Source: an uncultured Lachnospiraceae bacterium
GTDB lineage: Bacteria; Bacillota; Clostridia; Lachnospirales; Lachnospiraceae
Assembly (NCBI GenBank): GCA_900539175.1
Contig: UQAW01000100.1
Location: forward strand, 1-10,103
Direction of reading: 5' to 3'
Length of the DNA stretch: 10,103 bases
Part shown: piece by piece, positions 7,568-10,103 of the stretch
Layout: the number at the start of each line of letters is the position of its first letter
Position numbering within the stretch: the stretch's first letter is position 1
The notes under the pieces: model-generated
Database searches by the model: none
The model's input: only the letters and a program-made list of their open reading frames with translations
Told to the model about the DNA's origin: nothing
Program-made: the position numbers and the translations under genes

Positions 7568-7595
7568 TTGAAAATAGAAAAACTTGTGGTATGAT
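7568..7595 (+). promoter_or_regulatory. predicted sigma-A promoter of glnS
   Basis: TTGAAA at 7568-7573 and TATGAT at 7590-7595 are separated by 16 bases, and TGG precedes the -10 as an extended element. The surrounding sequence is A/T-rich. Transcription would begin near 7602, giving a leader of about 33 bases. This is too short for a T-box, so amino-acid control of that kind is unlikely unless another promoter lies upstream. Confidence 0.65.
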
Positions 7596-7620
7596 GAAGT
7601 ACATTAGAGAGAATGCATTT

Positions 7621-7628
7621 AGGAGGAG
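7621..7628 (+). promoter_or_regulatory. strong Shine-Dalgarno site of glnS
   Basis: AGGAGGAG is a near-consensus ribosome binding site 6 bases before the ATG at 7635. It fixes that start and predicts efficient translation. Confidence 0.85.
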
Positions 7629-7634
7629 AATTCG

Positions 7635-9302
7635 ATGGAAAAAGAAGTGACTTCCAGGAATTTTATTGAACAAGCTATTGATAAAGATCTGGCAGAAGGA
7701 GTTTATGATCATGTATGTACGCGGTTTCCCCCGGAACCAAACGGCTATCTGCATATTGGACATGCAAAGTCCATACTTTTAAATTATGGTCTGGCCCAGC
7801 AGTATCACGGTCAGTTCAATATGCGTTTTGATGATACCAATCCTACAAAAGAAAAATCGGAGTTCGTAGAATCTATCAAAGCAGATATCCAGTGGCTGGG
7901 TGCTGACTGGAAGGATCACCTGTATTTTGCTTCGAATTATTTTGATCAGATGTATGAGGCGGCTGTAAAGTTGATTAAAGATGGGAAAGCTTACGTCTGT
8001 GACCTTACTGCTGAAGAAATCAGGGAATACCGCGGTACTTTAAAAGAGCCTGGAAAGGAAAGTCCTTACCGTAACCGGAGCGTGGAGGAGAATCTGGATC
8101 TGTTTGAGCGGATGAAGAACGGAGAATTTCCGGACGGAAGCAAAGTTCTGCGTGCGAAGATCGATATGGCATCCCCCAATATTAATATGCGTGATCCCGT
8201 CATTTACCGTGTGGCACATATGACACATCAGAATACCGGAGATAAGTGGTGTATCTATCCGATGTATGATTTTGCTCATCCGATTGAGGATGCGATCGAG
8301 GGAATCACACATTCTATCTGTACGTTAGAATTCGAGGATCACCGTCCGTTGTATGACTGGGTTGTGCGGGAGGTTGGTTATCCAAATCCTCCGCGCCAGA
8401 TTGAGTTTGCAAAACTGTATCTGACCAATGTTGTTACAGGAAAGAGGTATATCAAGAAACTGGTGGAAACAGGAATTGTAGACGGCTGGGATGACCCTCG
8501 TCTTGTGTCGATTGCAGCACTTCGACGCCGTGGATTCACACCGGAGTCCATCAAGCTGTTTGTGGAATTGTGCGGGGTTTCCAAAGCCCAGAGTTCCGTA
8601 GATTATGCAATGCTTGAATATTGTATCCGTGAGGACCTGAAGCTGAAGGCGCCGCGGATGATGGCGATTTTAAAGCCGGTGAAATTAATTATCGACAACT
8701 ATCCCAAAGGACAGACGGAAGAGCTGGAGATACCGAATAATCTGGAGAATCCTGAACTTGGTACCCGAAAAGTAACCTTTGGCCGTGAGCTGTATATTGA
8801 GCAGGAGGATTTCATGGAAGAGCCTCCGAGAAAATATTTCCGTATGTTCCCGGGCAATGAAGTGCGTCTTATGAATGCCTACTTTGTCACCTGTACCGGT
8901 TATGAGAAAGATGAAGAGGGGAATATCACAGAGATCCACTGCACGTATGATCCTGCTTCCAAAGGCGGTAATTCGCCGGATGGAAGAAAGGTAAAAGGAA
9001 CCATTCACTGGGTGGATGCTTCCAGCGCACTGTCGGCAGAATGTCGTCTGTATGAGAATATTATTGATGAAGAGAAAGGTGTGTACAACGAAGATGGTTC
9101 TCTGAATCTGAATCCAAATTCTTTAACAGTCCTAAACGATTGTGTCGTTGAGTCTAATTTTGCAGGAGTACAGGCGTATGACAAGTTTCAGTTTGTAAGA
9201 AACGGCTTCTTCTGTGTGGATTCCCATGATTCGACTCCGGAAGCGCTGGTATTCAACCGGATTGTTTCTTTGAAGAGTTCTTTTAAACTGCCGACAAAAT
9301 AA
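7635..9302 (+). CDS. glnS: glutaminyl-tRNA synthetase
   Basis: This class I synthetase attaches glutamine to tRNA-Gln in the cytosol. The 555-residue length matches the Escherichia coli enzyme (about 554). The alignment by eye is colinear throughout: RFPPEPNGYLHIGHAKS with HIGH at 40-43, MRFDDTNP (63-70), YRGTLKEPGK, LRAKIDMASP, KWCIYPMYDFAHP, GITHSICTLEF, GWDDPRL, and CIREDL before the two C-terminal anticodon-binding beta barrels, ending near FCVDSHDS and VFNRIV. CYDFAHP-type and CTLEFEDHR segments separate it from glutamyl-tRNA synthetases. The KMSKS loop is altered to VVTGK (266-270) followed by R271. The lysine is kept, but the Met-Ser pair is Thr-Gly. Many Firmicutes make Gln-tRNA by amidating Glu-tRNA, so a direct enzyme here is informative, and a lineage-wide acquisition is a known possibility. 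It is transcribed divergently from the helicase. Confidence 0.97.
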   Translation: MEKEVTSRNFIEQAIDKDLAEGVYDHVCTRFPPEPNGYLHIGHAKSILLNYGLAQQYHGQFNMRFDDTNPTKEKSEFVESIKADIQWLGADWKDHLYFASNYFDQMYEAAVKLIKDGKAYVCDLTAEEIREYRGTLKEPGKESPYRNRSVEENLDLFERMKNGEFPDGSKVLRAKIDMASPNINMRDPVIYRVAHMTHQNTGDKWCIYPMYDFAHPIEDAIEGITHSICTLEFEDHRPLYDWVVREVGYPNPPRQIEFAKLYLTNVVTGKRYIKKLVETGIVDGWDDPRLVSIAALRRRGFTPESIKLFVELCGVSKAQSSVDYAMLEYCIREDLKLKAPRMMAILKPVKLIIDNYPKGQTEELEIPNNLENPELGTRKVTFGRELYIEQEDFMEEPPRKYFRMFPGNEVRLMNAYFVTCTGYEKDEEGNITEIHCTYDPASKGGNSPDGRKVKGTIHWVDASSALSAECRLYENIIDEEKGVYNEDGSLNLNPNSLTVLNDCVVESNFAGVQAYDKFQFVRNGFFCVDSHDSTPEALVFNRIVSLKSSFKLPTK

Positions 9303-9339
9303 AGTGAAAAACTGCTTGTAGATAGCGGAAAGTCAAAAG

Positions 9340-10103
9340 ATGAAAGAGTTGTTAATTACCCTGGACAGCAAAGGGAAGACACCACTGTATGAGCAAATCT
9401 ATGGATTTATCAAAAGTGAAATTCAGAAGAGGAAAATACTGCCGGGGGAGGCTCTGCCCTCTTCCCGGTCTCTTTCCAGACAACTGATGGTCAGCCGAAG
9501 TACGGTAGATCTGGCGTATGAGCAGCTTGTGTCTGAGGGATATCTGGAGAGCGTGCCCTGTAAGGGTTATTTTGTCTGCGATATGGAAGAATTGTTCCAG
9601 TTGGCAGGACTGCGCACAAACATCAGACAAAGGCCGGAGCAAGTGAAAGAAACGTATCCATATGATTTTGCCGTGAATGGAATTGATCCTGAAGGATTTC
9701 CACAGAATGCGTGGAGAAAAATCTCAAAACAGATTCTTATGGAGGATGACGGCAGTTTGTTTCAGCTGGGTGATGCCCAGGGTGAGTGGGAACTGAGAGA
9801 AGCGATTGCCAGTTATCTGCATCATGCGCGCGGCGTGGAAGCCGGTCCGGAACAGATCGTAGTGGGTGCGGGAAATGATTATCTGCTTATGTTGTTGTCT
9901 GTAATTCTGGGAACGGATACACGAATAGCCATGGAAAATCCCACTTATAAAAGTGCATGGAATTGCTTTGAAAGTTTGGGACATGAGATGGCGGCTGTGT
10001 CCATGGATGATGCCGGAATGGTGCCGGATCAATTGGAGGAAAGCAAAGCAGATGTTGCTTATGTGATGCCGTCCCACCAATTTCCGATGGGGATGGTTAT
10101 GCC
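9340..10103 (+). CDS. MocR-family transcriptional regulator (GntR winged helix plus aminotransferase-like domain), 3' end outside the window
   Basis: The reading frame is open from the ATG at 9340 to the window edge, giving the first 254 residues of a protein that usually has about 450-480. Residues 1-80 form a GntR-type winged helix: TPLYEQIYGFIKSEI, then LPSSRSLSRQLMVSRSTVD, then YEQLVSEGYLES. A linker follows, and from about 108 an aminotransferase class I-like fold begins (YPYDFAVNGIDPEGFP, LGDAQGEWELREAIASYL, VVGAGNDYLL, MENPTYKSAW). PSHQFPMG at 244-251 matches the MocR subfamily signature. The PLP-binding lysine lies beyond the edge. Family members (PdxR, GabR, TauR) sense PLP or amines and regulate vitamin B6 or GABA/taurine genes. 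The target here cannot be told without the downstream neighbour, though PdxR is a reasonable first guess. GGAAAG at 9327-9332 is a modest ribosome binding site. The 37-bp gap after glnS shows no terminator. Confidence 0.92.
   Translation, partial: MKELLITLDSKGKTPLYEQIYGFIKSEIQKRKILPGEALPSSRSLSRQLMVSRSTVDLAYEQLVSEGYLESVPCKGYFVCDMEELFQLAGLRTNIRQRPEQVKETYPYDFAVNGIDPEGFPQNAWRKISKQILMEDDGSLFQLGDAQGEWELREAIASYLHHARGVEAGPEQIVVGAGNDYLLMLLSVILGTDTRIAMENPTYKSAWNCFESLGHEMAAVSMDDAGMVPDQLEESKADVAYVMPSHQFPMGMVM

Noticed and set aside
7412..7634. T-box leader for glnS
   Set aside because: The predicted promoter leaves only about 33 bases before the start codon, and no T-box antiterminator sequence is visible on the plus strand.

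Overview
The window looks like ordinary chromosome from a Clostridia-class Firmicute, most likely a gut Lachnospiraceae. I infer this from moderate GC content, purine-rich AGGAGG-type ribosome binding sites, GTG starts, tight gene packing, and the general look of the glutaminyl-tRNA synthetase, AGCS symporter, dihydrouridine synthase and MocR regulator. There is no direct taxonomic marker such as rRNA, so this placement is an inference. I see no phage, transposase, CRISPR, tRNA or rRNA gene.

Layout. Positions 1-156 are a non-coding, strongly self-complementary leader containing several hairpins. The plus strand from 157 to 5015 then carries four co-directional genes with short gaps: adenosine deaminase (157-1134), an AGCS-type sodium/alanine-glycine symporter (1200-2627), a tRNA-dihydrouridine synthase (2727-3686), and an unfamiliar secreted, membrane-anchored protein (3726-5015). 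The last has an apparent propeller-like ectodomain, an InlB-repeat-like domain, one C-terminal membrane helix and an arginine-rich tail. I see no convincing intrinsic terminator between them, so they may be one transcript, although their functions do not form one obvious pathway.

The minus strand from 7411 down to 5027 carries a two-gene unit: a DEAD-box RNA helicase (7411-5894), followed 3 bp later by a ten-helix EamA/DMT-type transporter (5890-5027). The two stretches converge with only 11 bp between stop codons. A 223-bp divergent intergenic region (7412-7634) separates the helicase from glutaminyl-tRNA synthetase (7635-9302, plus), which has a readable extended -10 promoter and strong Shine-Dalgarno. 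It is followed 37 bp later by the N-terminal two thirds or so of a MocR-family (GntR winged helix plus aminotransferase-like) regulator that runs off the window at 10103.

Functionally this is mostly housekeeping: purine nucleoside salvage, amino-acid uptake, tRNA modification, RNA remodelling and tRNA charging. The parts most worth a second look are the structured leader before the adenosine deaminase, the membrane-anchored propeller/repeat protein, the diverged KMSKS loop of the glutaminyl-tRNA synthetase, and the terminator-less convergent junction. I found no clear evidence of a new multi-gene system.
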